This document shows, piece by piece, positions 43,920 through 53,047 of a stretch of DNA of 64,000 nt (position 1 is the first letter of the stretch; every line of letters begins with the position of its first letter). A program made the translations under genes and the position numbers. The DNA is taken from assembly GCF_011065405.1 (NCBI RefSeq), contig NZ_CP047056.1, positions 124,001 to 188,000 on the forward strand, written 5' to 3'. The notes beneath the pieces are model-generated. The model was not told where the DNA came from. It did not search any database and saw only the letters and a list, made by a program, of their open reading frames with translations. The DNA is from Succinivibrio dextrinosolvens. GTDB lineage: Bacteria > Pseudomonadota > Gammaproteobacteria > Enterobacterales > Succinivibrionaceae.

Positions 43920-44828
43920 TTATTTAACCAGTTTCTTTACATAATCCTTCAGAGTAGCTCCGAAATCTGGATTTCTTAGGGCATATTCAATGAAGGTTTC
44001 CACATAGCCAAGCTTATTTCCGCAGTCATGTGACTTACCTACGATATTGTATGCCTCGATATCCATCATATGCATCAGAAGTTCAATGGTATCGGTAAGC
44101 TGGAACTCACCACCTGCACCTATAGGAGTCTTTTTGAATAAAGACCAGATTTCAGCAGGAAGCACATAACGTCCAACTACAGCAAGATCAGATGGAGCTT
44201 CATCAAGCTTTGGTTTTTCAACCATCTGTTTTATCTTGCAGGACTCTCCTGGTTTTAGAATCTTGCCGTCAATATCCACAATACCATAGCTGGATACACT
44301 TTCCTGTGGAACCTTTTCAACCATGATCTGAGGTGCGCCGGTTGATTCAAAGCGTCTTACCATTGCTGACAGATTGTCTTTCTTCAGATCAGATGCCTTA
44401 TCATCAACAATAACATCAGGAAGAATAACAGCAAAAGGATTTTTACCCACAATAGGGAAGGCACAGGAAATTGCGTGTGCCAGACCTTTTGACTCACCCT
44501 GACGAACATTCAGGATAGATACATCTGAAGGAATAATGTTCTGAATCTCAGATAAAAGCTGTCTTTTAACACGCTTTTCCAGAGTAGCCTCAAGCTCGAA
44601 TGAGGTATCAAAATGGTTTTCAATGGCATTTTTAGAAGCGTGAGTAACCAGAACAATATTTTTGATTTTAGCCTCAATGGCTTCATTTACCACATACTGA
44701 ATCAGAGGCTTGTCCACCAGAGGAATCATCTCCTTTGGAATAGCCTTGGTTGCTGGTAGTAATCTTGTTCCCAGTCCTGCAACAGGAATTACAGCATATT
44801 TAATGTTTCCATAATTTTGATCTGGCAT
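43920..44828 (-). CDS. galU: UTP-glucose-1-phosphate uridylyltransferase
   Basis: A 302-residue enzyme making UDP-glucose for LPS, capsule and galactose metabolism. Nucleotide-binding [74 protein letters not shown] and [12 protein letters not shown] are the standard GalU blocks. UDP-glucose would feed the WaaE-like glycosyltransferase at 16747-17508. It follows yciB on the same strand after 18 bases, so both may share an operon. Confidence 0.97.
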   Translation of the reverse strand: MPDQNYGNIKYAVIPVAGLGTRLLPATKAIPKEMIPLVDKPLIQYVVNEAIEAKIKNIVLVTHASKNAIENHFDTSFELEATLEKRVKRQLLSEIQNIIPSDVSILNVRQGESKGLAHAISCAFPIVGKNPFAVILPDVIVDDKASDLKKDNLSAMVRRFESTGAPQIMVEKVPQESVSSYGIVDIDGKILKPGESCKIKQMVEKPKLDEAPSDLAVVGRYVLPAEIWSLFKKTPIGAGGEFQLTDTIELLMHMMDIEAYNIVGKSHDCGNKLGYVETFIEYALRNPDFGATLKDYVKKLVK

Positions 44829-44846
44829 TGTCTTACTCCATATATT

Positions 44847-45428
44847 TTATTTTTCTAGATTTTTCATTATTTCCGGGTATTTTTTTAGCAGTACAAAACC
44901 GCAGATTAAAGCGAATACACCATTTAAAATGGCATTGCCAAAGGTTTTGTAGTCAACCCAGATTGCTTCTGCTTCTGTTTCGCTCACACCAATCAGAGCT
45001 GGAAGATAGAATGCAATGACTATATTTAAAAGTCCTGCAAGTACAAAGAACACCATCCACCATAGGCTTAGGGTATTATAGGCCTCTTCTGGCAGAGGCA
45101 GTTCCTTTTCAAAAAGAAAGGCAAAAGGATTCTTTTTGAGAATAAACTGAAATACAAAAATAGTTGCCGCAAATAAGAAATTAACCACAGTAACCTTCCA
45201 TTTGATAATGGCAGGATCATTTAATAGAACTGTTGGCAGACCAAAAATAAGAATTGCTGCAACTAAAAAAATCTGCATTCTGGAGATCTGTTTTGTCATG
45301 AAGTATTCAATTGCAGTAGTAACCAAACAGGCCCCCACAATTACAGCTGTAGCCAGTATCAGATTAGAGGTCATTTTGTAGGTTACAAACCACAAAATGA
45401 CAGGTAAAAACTGTAGAACTTTTAACAT
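44847..45428 (-). CDS. yciB: Inner-membrane intracellular septation protein YciB
   Basis: A 193-residue integral membrane protein with five or six helices, IspZ/YciB family, which affects septation and envelope shape. The conserved parts are PVILWFVTYKMTSNLILATAVIV, EYFMTKQISRMQIFLVA, FGLPTVLLNDPAIIKWKVTVVNFLFA and the late LNIVIAFYLPA...WVDYKTFGNAILNGVFAL. It matches E. coli YciB in length and order of helices. It sits just upstream of galU. Confidence 0.93.
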   Translation of the reverse strand: MLKVLQFLPVILWFVTYKMTSNLILATAVIVGACLVTTAIEYFMTKQISRMQIFLVAAILIFGLPTVLLNDPAIIKWKVTVVNFLFAATIFVFQFILKKNPFAFLFEKELPLPEEAYNTLSLWWMVFFVLAGLLNIVIAFYLPALIGVSETEAEAIWVDYKTFGNAILNGVFALICGFVLLKKYPEIMKNLEK

Positions 45429-45439
45429 GTTATTCCTAA

Positions 45440-46294
45440 TTACTGCGTCGTATCCCCATTGCTCTCTTCAGTATTCTGTGCAGGAACTGCTCCTGTGTCT
45501 GTAACTGCTTCAGAAGGAGGGGTACTGGTTTCATTTTGAGTAGAGGCTATTTTATCACCAGATTCGTCGGTTGTGTCATTCTCTGTGGTATTAAGTTCCT
45601 GCTCAAGCTGCGCTCTGGTCAGAAGATCGTTTATCTTAAGTGCAGGAGGTTCCATTCTTGAGTAGAAAATACCCTTGTTGTCAGCCTTATGAATCTTTAT
45701 CTGCTCATCAAGAAATCTGATTTCATCGCCAAAGGATAAATCATAGCTTAAGGTTGGTTTTGATATAGAGGTACAGTCATTGACAGCAAATTTTAAGGTA
45801 TTGCCATCACGTCCGAAATAAACCAGAGATGGGGCACATAGACCTTCGGTAGTATGACTTTTCTTTGTTACCACGTAGCTGATGCTGTCATTTACCGCAC
45901 AGGAATTAACCTTCAGTGCAGATTTTACACACAGTGTCTTAGGTGTCTTTTTTTTAATCACCAGATAGTCAATAGGATCACAGACCGGACAGCTTTTTAC
46001 CTTAACGCCACTGCCGTTATCTGTTGAAAAGAGAACTTCCTCTTCATCAATGCTTACGGCTTTATACTCGCCCTGAGGAATGGTAATAGCATTTGATACA
46101 GTATCAAAGGGGATAATCAGATAATGATTGGTACAGGTTTCATCTGCAATTTTAAGAGATGAGCCAACTGCAGCAAATGCGGTTTCATTTGTTTTAGGTC
46201 TGTAGGATAGAGAGCAGACACTGATTTCAGAGGCCTGCACAGGTTCACTACAGCAAAAGACTAAAGGAATAAGTAATAATGACACTATTTTCAT
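45440..46294 (-). CDS. Exported Cys-rich protein with internal repeats, function unknown
   Basis: A 284-residue protein from ATG 46294, which starts a clear signal peptide (MKIVSLLLIPLVFCCSEPVQA-S). Upstream TTG starts are possible. An extended -10 TGCTATACT sits only about 12 bases before this ATG, so the message could be almost leaderless. The mature part has four loosely repeated modules with a Cys and a beta strand each: SLKIADETCTNHYLIIPF, GVKVKSCPVCDPIDYLVIKK, ALKVNSCAVNDSISYVVTKK and TLKFAVNDCTSISKPTLSYD. The last 60 residues are an acidic, Thr- and Glu-rich tail (TQNETSTPPSEAVTDTG). It lies between yciB and the ATP-grasp cassette on the same strand, behind a terminator. Not recognised. 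Confidence 0.6.
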   Translation of the reverse strand: MKIVSLLLIPLVFCCSEPVQASEISVCSLSYRPKTNETAFAAVGSSLKIADETCTNHYLIIPFDTVSNAITIPQGEYKAVSIDEEEVLFSTDNGSGVKVKSCPVCDPIDYLVIKKKTPKTLCVKSALKVNSCAVNDSISYVVTKKSHTTEGLCAPSLVYFGRDGNTLKFAVNDCTSISKPTLSYDLSFGDEIRFLDEQIKIHKADNKGIFYSRMEPPALKINDLLTRAQLEQELNTTENDTTDESGDKIASTQNETSTPPSEAVTDTGAVPAQNTEESNGDTTQ

Positions 46295-46383
46295 ACAGTT
46301 ACAGTATAGCAAACTTACCTGAAACAAAAATGTAGGAAGGGTTAAAGATTAGAAATAATTTTATGATTTTTGGGTAAAATCAT

Positions 46384-46414
46384 AAAAAAACCACGGACTT
46401 TTTGCTGACCGTGG
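46384..46414 (-). terminator. Terminator of the ATP-grasp/transglutaminase operon
   Basis: On the minus strand CCACGG (46414-46409) pairs with CCGTGG (46396-46391) across 12 bases, followed by seven T. It closes the three-gene unit 46423-50218. Confidence 0.88.
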
Positions 46415-46422
46415 CTTTAATG

Positions 46423-47418
46423 TTATTCCTTGAAAACGCCAAAGTGTTCCATTGAAAAGGCGACTCTCTCCTTGATAGAAAGTCGATGTTTCTTGGTGAT
46501 CGCCTCTATCAGTCGTAATCTTGGAAGTAGGCCTGCATTATTGCAGATCTGAATTGCAAGTCCCGGACGGGCATTCAGCTCAAGCAGCATTGGACCTCTG
46601 TCTCTATCAAGTACAATATCGGTTCCAATATAGCCAAGACCTGACATGTCATAACAGGATGAGGCCAGTTCTAATACCTCATGCCAGTGAGGTACCTTAA
46701 GTAAACTCAGATCCTTGTCTGTATCAGGGTGTATAGTCACCGGCTCATTAAACTGTACTGCTCGTACAGCTCGACCGGTTCTAAGACAGATACCTACACC
46801 CACAGCTCCCTGATGCAGATTTGCCTTGCCGTCAGATGCGGCAGTAGACAGTCTCATCATACTCATGATAGGGAAGCCCTGAAATACAATCACACGGGTA
46901 TCAGGAACTCCATCATAGCTGTAACCGGAGAATACATTATCGAAATGGATAAGATCTTCAATCAGGGCAATATCCTGTTTACCACCTAAAGAGAAAAGAC
47001 CTGCCAGAATATTGGTGATATGTCTTTTCAGTTCATGCGTAGGTATTTCCTGACCTGAAGCCTTGATAAAGTTTCCACTGGTCTTTGATCTGTCCTTGAT
47101 AACCAGAATTCCCTTACCACCAGAGCCGTGAGCAGGCTTGATGCAAAATTCTGTATGCTCACCTATGATGCTGAAAATATCCTCAACCTGATGCTGATTC
47201 TCAATTGAACCAATCAGAACAGGGGTATTTACGTGGTTTTCAAGAGCAATCTTTTTAGTCAGAAGCTTGTTATCAACCAGAGGAAACAGGGAACGCTTGT
47301 TGTATCGGCCAATGTAATTAACATTACGCTGATTCATTCCCATGATACCGTCATCTCTCATTTCGAAAGGAGAAGCATAACGGTTTTTAAATTCCTTTAA
47401 CTTTTTAAGAAGATCCAT
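46423..47418 (-). CDS. ATP-grasp amide ligase (alpha-L-glutamate ligase-related)
   Basis: A 331-residue ATP-grasp enzyme of the RimK-related type that forms amide bonds at carboxylates. It has N-terminal NRYIGRYNKRSLFPLVDNKLLTKKI, the ATP-contact segment FCIKPAHGSGGKGILVIKD and the variant DTRVIVFQGFPIMSMMRLSTAASDGKANLHQGAVGVGI. The metal-binding end is MLELNARPGLAIQICN. It is the last gene of a conserved cassette and starts directly at the stop of the 7-TM transglutaminase gene. In the comparative analysis of amidoligases by Iyer and co-workers this cassette was predicted to modify peptides or proteins at the membrane. Substrates are not known to me. It would act in the cytosol. Confidence 0.85.
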   Translation of the reverse strand: MDLLKKLKEFKNRYASPFEMRDDGIMGMNQRNVNYIGRYNKRSLFPLVDNKLLTKKIALENHVNTPVLIGSIENQHQVEDIFSIIGEHTEFCIKPAHGSGGKGILVIKDRSKTSGNFIKASGQEIPTHELKRHITNILAGLFSLGGKQDIALIEDLIHFDNVFSGYSYDGVPDTRVIVFQGFPIMSMMRLSTAASDGKANLHQGAVGVGICLRTGRAVRAVQFNEPVTIHPDTDKDLSLLKVPHWHEVLELASSCYDMSGLGYIGTDIVLDRDRGPMLLELNARPGLAIQICNNAGLLPRLRLIEAITKKHRLSIKERVAFSMEHFGVFKE

Positions 47419-49095
47419 TTACTCATGATCCTTCTTTGATTCTTCCTCTTCAACCATATGTTGAGCCTGTTTCTTCCAGGTTCTGTAGGTATTGTGAGGA
47501 TCAGCCTTAATCTCTTTTAACTCTTCCTTTAATCTTACAGATTCAAGTTCGGTCTCGTCGCCGTTTCTGTAGTTTTTGATCTGAACAGCCAGAGGCTTGA
47601 AACGCTTCATCTCAGAAAGTCTGAAGCCGGTATAGTTACCCATAATCAGAACCAGAGACAGCAGAATCAGCTGCAGACCAAGGAAATTAAAGCTTAAATG
47701 CTGAATAAAGAAGCTGCTCATGGTCAGGTAGGCACAAACTGCTACAAACAGAGACCCGCCACCCTGCTTGATAACTTCCTTATAGCCTTCCTCTTCCCAG
47801 AGAATACTCATTCTCTCAATAGTCCATGACAGAATAATCATTGGGAAGAATGTAATCTTAACACCTTCGGTAAGACCAATTTTATAGGTAAAGAAGGAGA
47901 TAAAGCCGATAAGTGCAATAACGGTAATAATCACCGCAGAAATTCTGGCAACTAAAAGCAGATTCAGATGCGACAGCCATGAGCGGACAATCAGACCTAC
48001 ACCAATAATGGAAATAAAGCCAATCAGACCAATCCATAAAGAGGTCTGCAGGAAAGACATTGCAATCAGTACTGGCATGAAAGTACCGGAGGTCTTGATA
48101 CCGACAATAACTCTCAGGAATACAACGATAACCACACCAATTGGCAGTAACAGTAGAGTCTTGAACAGAGACTGTTCTTCAACTGGCAGCGCCTGCAGTG
48201 AGAAAGGAATCAGCTCCTCACCTGCAACCATGTCAATGTTGGCTTTTCTGTTGCCGGCTTCAATGGCGCTTACGGAATTACTGATGGTGGTAAAGCTTAC
48301 AGAGGCATTCTTTCCTCCTGCAACATCCAGAATTGAAGTGCCGTTGTCTGTCCAGATAATCTGATTCTTCTTAAGACCGCTGTGTCCGCTGTTAGGATCA
48401 AAAACCTTATACTCAGACTTGTCAAAAACAGCTACATAATTATGAAGTCTCTGATTTCTTCTGCCGTCCTTAAGCTCAAGTACGCCTACTGTTCTGGCAT
48501 GAACGTGACCGATGTTCAGAATATGAACCAGAAGTTCAGGTTTCTTATATTTAGAAAGAAGCAGAGAGGTAATCTCATTATCCAGTGACAGCTCATGAAT
48601 TACCTGATTTGCAAAGGAATAAGGATTTGAACTTCTTGAACTTGCAGTAGAGGCAATCTCTCTCATTGCTGTTGCATAAGGTTCTGACTCAACGCTTTCC
48701 TCTAAAGCAGGAACAATCATGGAGCTTTCTGATGAATCCTCATCCACCAGAATATCAGCTGTATAGTACAGAATCTGCAGACCCTGAGGATTTCTTTTGG
48801 TCCACTCAACAAAGGTGGTACCATCTTTTTTTACATAGTTAACACCATAGCCTAAGCTTGCTGTATTCTGCTGAAGCTGGGTAAAGCCAGGCTGAACTGC
48901 TGGCAGAGAAAGTTTTACCTCAGTAGCTTCTCCAAGATTAGGCTCAAATTCAACCTTGGCCTCAACAGTCCAGATTTCTCTTGCAAGATTTGGCAAAAAA
49001 GGTACGCTGAAAGTAATTCTCTGATAGGCAATCAGCAGAATACCTGCAAGAAAAAGAATAGCTGTAACAAAATAAAATAATCCGCGGGAAACCAT
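47419..49095 (-). CDS. Inactive transglutaminase fused to seven transmembrane helices
   Basis: A 558-residue protein. TM1 at residues 4-25 is followed by a periplasmic part (about 26-310). This contains a transglutaminase/protease-like fold: NPYSFANQVIHELSLDNEI, GHVHARTVGVLELKDGRRN, RLHNYVAVFDKSEYKVFDPNSG. The His and Asp positions of the papain-like triad can be seen (LHNYV, FDPNSG), but no Cys is in the nucleophile position, which matches the Transglut_i_TM family. The C-terminal 230 residues hold seven helices (from LFKTLLLLPIGVVIVVFLRV to LILLSLVLIMGNYTGF) and a basic tail. It probably binds rather than cleaves peptides and passes a signal or substrate to the ATP-grasp enzyme encoded next. 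Confidence 0.9.
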   Translation of the reverse strand: MVSRGLFYFVTAILFLAGILLIAYQRITFSVPFLPNLAREIWTVEAKVEFEPNLGEATEVKLSLPAVQPGFTQLQQNTASLGYGVNYVKKDGTTFVEWTKRNPQGLQILYYTADILVDEDSSESSMIVPALEESVESEPYATAMREIASTASSRSSNPYSFANQVIHELSLDNEITSLLLSKYKKPELLVHILNIGHVHARTVGVLELKDGRRNQRLHNYVAVFDKSEYKVFDPNSGHSGLKKNQIIWTDNGTSILDVAGGKNASVSFTTISNSVSAIEAGNRKANIDMVAGEELIPFSLQALPVEEQSLFKTLLLLPIGVVIVVFLRVIVGIKTSGTFMPVLIAMSFLQTSLWIGLIGFISIIGVGLIVRSWLSHLNLLLVARISAVIITVIALIGFISFFTYKIGLTEGVKITFFPMIILSWTIERMSILWEEEGYKEVIKQGGGSLFVAVCAYLTMSSFFIQHLSFNFLGLQLILLSLVLIMGNYTGFRLSEMKRFKPLAVQIKNYRNGDETELESVRLKEELKEIKADPHNTYRTWKKQAQHMVEEEESKKDHE

Positions 49096-49117
49096 TTTCT
49101 ATCCTTGATATCTGATC

Positions 49118-50218
49118 TTATGAACGACTCTTCTTAGAGTTTTTTGAAAGTTCCAGGGCTGCTTTTTCCTTTTCTGTCAGCTCTTTTTTCTTTTTTACAT
49201 CTTTGCTTTTGTCTTCAGTGGGCTTTTTTACAGGATCTTTTTTGATGGCAGGTTTGCTGCCGTTTTCTGTTTCAATCTTGTCTCTTACAGATGGCAGAGC
49301 TTTATCAGGATTGGTTCCAAGACTCTGGGCCTTGTCTTTTGACAGAGTAGCAATCTGACCGCCGGAATTTTCCTTCTGCAGTTCGTCATATTTCTGATTT
49401 ACGTCGATACCTTTCTTTTTGTTATCTACGTAGTCATCAATTGAAAGAAGCAGCAGGCCATCCTTATCAGCACGTTTCTGCACATTATTTCTGGCAACAT
49501 CAACTACAGCTATGTCTGTTAAAAGATTTCTGCCGATTAGTAGAGCAAACTGCATCTGGGTTCTGTCAATGAGGTTGAACTCAGCCTCTGTTGAATAGTC
49601 ACCGATCTTGATATTTAGCTTTACTACAGAACGGTAGCTGTAGCCTTCAATTGAAGACTGTCTTAATCTGGTCTGTTTAACGTATGGAGCTTCAACACTG
49701 ATGGTACGGTCGTTATGAACAATATTGAAACGCATCCATTTCTTTCCGTTTCTTTCAAACTCAACCACATCTGATGCACTGATGGAGGACTGGGAGGCAC
49801 CGGTATCAATTCTGGCATCGATTGTAGCGTTTGCCTCTTTTACATAGACATACTCTTTCTGACCTAAAATCATCTTTCCGTCAGGAGTCTGCAGATTATA
49901 GTTACGCAGAGGTTTAATCATTTTTCCTCCAAGACTTTCGCGTTCTGCAAGAATAGCATCGTAAACATACTGATTCTGTCTCTGAACTGATTTTAGTTCA
50001 TCCAGAACCTGTCTTTGCAGTTTGAGATTTGAATTTTCGATCTCGGATTTTATCCCGCTCAGGGTTGCTCTCTGGGAATTCAGTTCACCATTGATACTGT
50101 CAATAGTTCCATTTAATTTGGTGAACTTATCGTTGATATCATCATCTGAAGGTGCTGCCATAGCGGACTGGCATACAAAAAAAACGGCAGTGGCTAGTAA
50201 TTTTGCATTAAGACGCAT
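49118..50218 (-). CDS. Periplasmic retropepsin-like protease of the RimK-linked (PF05618) family
   Basis: A 366-residue exported protein. I start it at ATG 50218, giving the signal peptide MRLNAKLLATAVFFVCQSAMA-A. Residues 30-100 form a coiled coil (NDKFTKLNGTIDSINGELNSQ...). The protease fold covers about 120-250: KEYVYVKEANATIDARIDTGASQSSI holds the aspartic-type DTGA motif, and FALLIGRNLLTDIAVVDVAR is its typical end. The C-terminal 100 residues are Lys-rich and probably disordered. This PF05618 type was labelled ATP-dependent zinc protease, but the fold is retropepsin-like. It is the first gene of the cassette and lies 22 bp before the transglutaminase gene. It may trim or release the tagged peptide in the periplasm. 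Confidence 0.85.
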   Translation of the reverse strand: MRLNAKLLATAVFFVCQSAMAAPSDDDINDKFTKLNGTIDSINGELNSQRATLSGIKSEIENSNLKLQRQVLDELKSVQRQNQYVYDAILAERESLGGKMIKPLRNYNLQTPDGKMILGQKEYVYVKEANATIDARIDTGASQSSISASDVVEFERNGKKWMRFNIVHNDRTISVEAPYVKQTRLRQSSIEGYSYRSVVKLNIKIGDYSTEAEFNLIDRTQMQFALLIGRNLLTDIAVVDVARNNVQKRADKDGLLLLSIDDYVDNKKKGIDVNQKYDELQKENSGGQIATLSKDKAQSLGTNPDKALPSVRDKIETENGSKPAIKKDPVKKPTEDKSKDVKKKKELTEKEKAALELSKNSKKSRS

Positions 50219-50526
50219 TTTTATTGTCCATATTGTTCTTGGAAATTTCCAACCGTGAAATATAGCACAAATCACAGATGGCGATTAAGATTAGACCAAA
50301 ATAAATAAAAATAATTTAGTTGATTTTTTCTTATTTTTTGCTTGTCTTACTGTTTGGAATACCAAATTCTAATAATTTTGACTTAGTTATCAGTTAGTTT
50401 TATTGATAATAATAATCGTTACTATTTATTGATTATCAGGATTTCTTCTAATAATATAGAAATATGGTTAGAGAACTCTTTTATCTATATTGTTCATAAT
50501 ATCTTCGTATTAATAAGGTGTAGCGT
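50219..50526 (+). promoter_or_regulatory. Divergent regulatory region with Fur-box-like site
   Basis: About 308 bp between the protease gene and the small NrdD-like gene. GATAATAATAATCGTTACT (50405-50423) matches 14 or 15 of 19 bases of the Fur consensus GATAATGATAATCATTATC, and TTATTGATTATC follows at about 50427. The latter also resembles half of an FNR site (TTGAT). Iron or oxygen control of the downstream gene is plausible. No further gene is seen. Confidence 0.4.
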
Positions 50527-50703
50527 ATGACTCCAAATAATGTTTCAAGATTAAGACCTGATCACAGTGGCTGTGTTGGTACAGGAGTTCCATTCCAGCG
50601 TATCAGACGTGTAACAGGATATCTGGTAGGAACTTTAGACAGATTTAATGATGCCAAAAGGGCGGAGGAGTCTCAGCGAGTAAAACATCTGCATGTAGCC
50701 TAG
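50527..50703 (+). CDS. Small NrdD C-terminal-like protein (58 residues)
   Basis: A short ORF with AAGGTG six bases before its ATG, so it is translated. The product (MTPNNVSRLRPDHSGCVGTG, then VPFQRIRRVTGYLVGTLDRF, then NDAKRAEESQRVKHLHVA) resembles the C-terminal segment of anaerobic ribonucleotide reductase NrdD, where RVTGYLVGTLDRFN...KRAE...RVKH is conserved. Standalone proteins of this size occur in anaerobes and are often named NrdD by similarity. It lacks the CxxC zinc pair and the glycyl-radical loop, so it is not itself a reductase. It could assist NrdD or be a conserved remnant. A Fur-box-like site lies about 105 bp upstream. Confidence 0.72.
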   Translation: MTPNNVSRLRPDHSGCVGTGVPFQRIRRVTGYLVGTLDRFNDAKRAEESQRVKHLHVA

Positions 50704-50816
50704 CAGTGTTTATTAGGTATCAGACAGCACAAAATCAGGTCCTTGGAATTTTTTGTTTTTAATCTGACATCATTCGTCATATAATTAAACCCCCATTAAA
50801 TATAAGGACTTTTTTC

Positions 50817-51620
50817 ATGAAAAAATTATCTCTTCTTTTTATTGGTGTAGCTCTGTCCTTAAATGCTTCAGCTGCGTGGCATATTACTCCATATGGTTCT
50901 TTTTCATCTAAGGCTGATGTAAAAGGTTCATCAAACAAGGCTTCCTATTCAGTCTACGGCTTTGATGCAAAAAATGAAAACTTCGGTTTTGGCTATAAGC
51001 GTACTTCCTATGATTTCGATCATAAAACAGGTTTTGATGATCTGAACCTTATCTATGGTTCTGTAAATTACAGTGATAGTCTTGTTGGCAATCTGGGTTA
51101 TATGGTTGGAACATATCTGTCATTTGGTTTTGAGGATAAACTCAAGGTTTCAAAGAGCTATGATCTGGTACCAACAGCTGCTTTAACCTATGATTTTCAG
51201 AATGACTGGTCTGTGTTGCTAGGTGCAGGTGTATCCTTCAATAAGGCTCACAATTTCGGTTTTGGTCTGCTGGGCGTTAAATACAGAGATCCTTCTTATT
51301 TAGGTTTTTCTGCCAATATTGGATATCCAAATACAATGGCTAACTACAGATTTACCGAGATGTTTGCTTTAGGCGCTGAAGTCGGTTCAATTCGTGGTGG
51401 TCATTATTATCTTGATAAAACAAAGACCTATGCCTATGAGAAAGGTTATGAGGCAAGTCTGTATGCTCTGATAACTCCTGTAAGCCAGTTCTCCATCAAG
51501 ACTGGTGTCGGCTATAACATCGACAGAAAGATTAAGTTCTATGAGGACAGATCTTATGTAGGTAAGATGGAGTTTGATGACGAGGCCAACTTCTTTGTCA
51601 ACGGCAACATTTCCTTCTAA
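50817..51620 (+). CDS. Small outer-membrane beta-barrel protein
   Basis: A 267-residue exported protein. The signal peptide is MKKLSLLFIGVALSLNASA-A. The rest alternates polar and aromatic residues in about 12 short strands (WHITPYGSFSSKADV, NFGFGYKRTSYDF, LNLIYGSVNYSDS, YLSFGFEDKLKV and others). The C-terminus NFFVNGNISF has the terminal Phe used by BAM. No domain name comes to mind, and similar proteins are usually called OmpW-like or DUF barrels. It has its own terminator at 51651. Role unknown. Confidence 0.75.
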   Translation: MKKLSLLFIGVALSLNASAAWHITPYGSFSSKADVKGSSNKASYSVYGFDAKNENFGFGYKRTSYDFDHKTGFDDLNLIYGSVNYSDSLVGNLGYMVGTYLSFGFEDKLKVSKSYDLVPTAALTYDFQNDWSVLLGAGVSFNKAHNFGFGLLGVKYRDPSYLGFSANIGYPNTMANYRFTEMFALGAEVGSIRGGHYYLDKTKTYAYEKGYEASLYALITPVSQFSIKTGVGYNIDRKIKFYEDRSYVGKMEFDDEANFFVNGNISF

Positions 51621-51650
51621 TCAGGCTATCACCTGAATTTGACTATTCTT

Positions 51651-51679
51651 AAGCTACAGTCTTAAAGGCTGTAGCTTTT
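51651..51679 (+). terminator. Terminator after the beta-barrel gene
   Basis: AAGCTACAG (51651-51659) pairs with CTGTAGCTT (51669-51677) across nine bases, followed by TT. On the minus strand there is no long T run. Confidence 0.75.
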
Positions 51680-51790
51680 CACTCAAAAAAGACTTTTCTA
51701 ACTTCAGGAAATCTTTTCTTTAACTTTCTTAAAACAACTAAAATCAAATGTCTTTTAAAACGACAGAATGAGAATGCGAACTTATCACTG

Positions 51791-53047
51791 CTAATCTTTT
51801 CTAATCATTCTGTATACGCGTTTGAGGGTAAGTCCCTGTACAACAGTGGTAAAGAATACAATTGCATAGGTTGCCCCCATTATGTACTGGAAATGCTCCT
51901 CACTGACCATATCCTGTGTACTCATGGCAAGTGCAATACATAGACCGCCACGAAGACCTCCCCAGGTCATTAGCGCTGTAAAACCATTTCTTGAGAAGTG
52001 ATCCGGTATTTCCTTAATAAAGAATGAGCACAGATATACACTACCGCCTCGGCCAATAAGATTACTGAAAAAGGTTGCAAGACAGATTACAACTACTGCA
52101 TTCATTCTCATAATCATGAGAACTGAAAGTCCCATAATCACGTACAGCACAGAGTTTAAAAAATGATCTATGGCTTCCCAGCAGATATCAAAACTGCTGA
52201 ATGAATTCTGAACCTCTTCGCTCTGTTTTTCTCTCCAGTCTGAGAACATAATACCGCAGACTACACAGGCAATGGCTCCAGAGCAGTTGAAATACTGACA
52301 TAACAGATAAGATAGAGAAACACACAGCAGGCTGATGTAAATTCTCTGTTTAAAATCATCTTCCTTACTAAGCATGCCATAACATATAAAGCTTACAAGA
52401 GCGCCGATAACCATTGCTCCTGCCAGCTGATTAATTAGAACTGAGAACACTGAAGTATCAGGAGATGCGTTGGCAATAACCATTCCAGAGAAACAGACAA
52501 AGACAGCTACGCCTACACCGTCATTTAATAGAGATTCTGCTTCAATTAAGAATCCAGTTTTCTTGGGTAGGCCAAATTTATTGAGAATGCTTGTGGCTGC
52601 TATAGGATCTGTTGGGGAGATGATACTACCGAGCATCAAGCATTCAGCAAAGGACATATGCAGTGAAAAGGTGTAGGTGATAGCGTAGAAAATAACACCG
52701 TAGATTACAGCTCCCAAAAAAGTTGCCACAAAGGAGTAAATACCCACAGAACGAGCCTGTTTTAGAAAATCTGAAATCTTAAGATGACAGGCGCCTGCAA
52801 AAAGCATAAAACACAGAGCTCCATCCATTAAGAATGATTCTATGTTGATTGGCTGCAGTCTCTCAATCAGTTTGACAAGCGAAGTATCAAGAAAATAGTT
52901 GCTGACTACAACATAGATTGCTCCAAGAATAGTTGAAAAAAGCATAAGAGCAATTTCATATGAGAAATGGAAGAATTTTCTGTTAATGAAATTAAATATG
53001 ATAACCAGAAAAAGTAGTGTAATTATAAGTGGAAGAAATCCTGTCAT
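51791..53047 (-). CDS. Na+/H+ antiporter, CPA1/NhaP type
   Basis: A 418-residue inner-membrane antiporter with about 12 helices. Typical blocks are FLMDGALCFMLFAGACHLKI, MLGSIISPTDPIAATSILNKFGLPKKTGFLIEAESLLNDGVGVAVFVCFSGM and LTMWGGLRGGLCIALAMS. The ND pair in LLNDGVG carries the ion-binding Asp, and the GGLRGG motif is present as in NhaP. It exchanges Na+ or K+ for H+ and supports pH and salt tolerance. It is a single gene transcribed toward the barrel gene. Ion preference is not readable. Confidence 0.93.
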   Translation of the reverse strand: MTGFLPLIITLLFLVIIFNFINRKFFHFSYEIALMLFSTILGAIYVVVSNYFLDTSLVKLIERLQPINIESFLMDGALCFMLFAGACHLKISDFLKQARSVGIYSFVATFLGAVIYGVIFYAITYTFSLHMSFAECLMLGSIISPTDPIAATSILNKFGLPKKTGFLIEAESLLNDGVGVAVFVCFSGMVIANASPDTSVFSVLINQLAGAMVIGALVSFICYGMLSKEDDFKQRIYISLLCVSLSYLLCQYFNCSGAIACVVCGIMFSDWREKQSEEVQNSFSSFDICWEAIDHFLNSVLYVIMGLSVLMIMRMNAVVVICLATFFSNLIGRGGSVYLCSFFIKEIPDHFSRNGFTALMTWGGLRGGLCIALAMSTQDMVSEEHFQYIMGATYAIVFFTTVVQGLTLKRVYRMIRKD

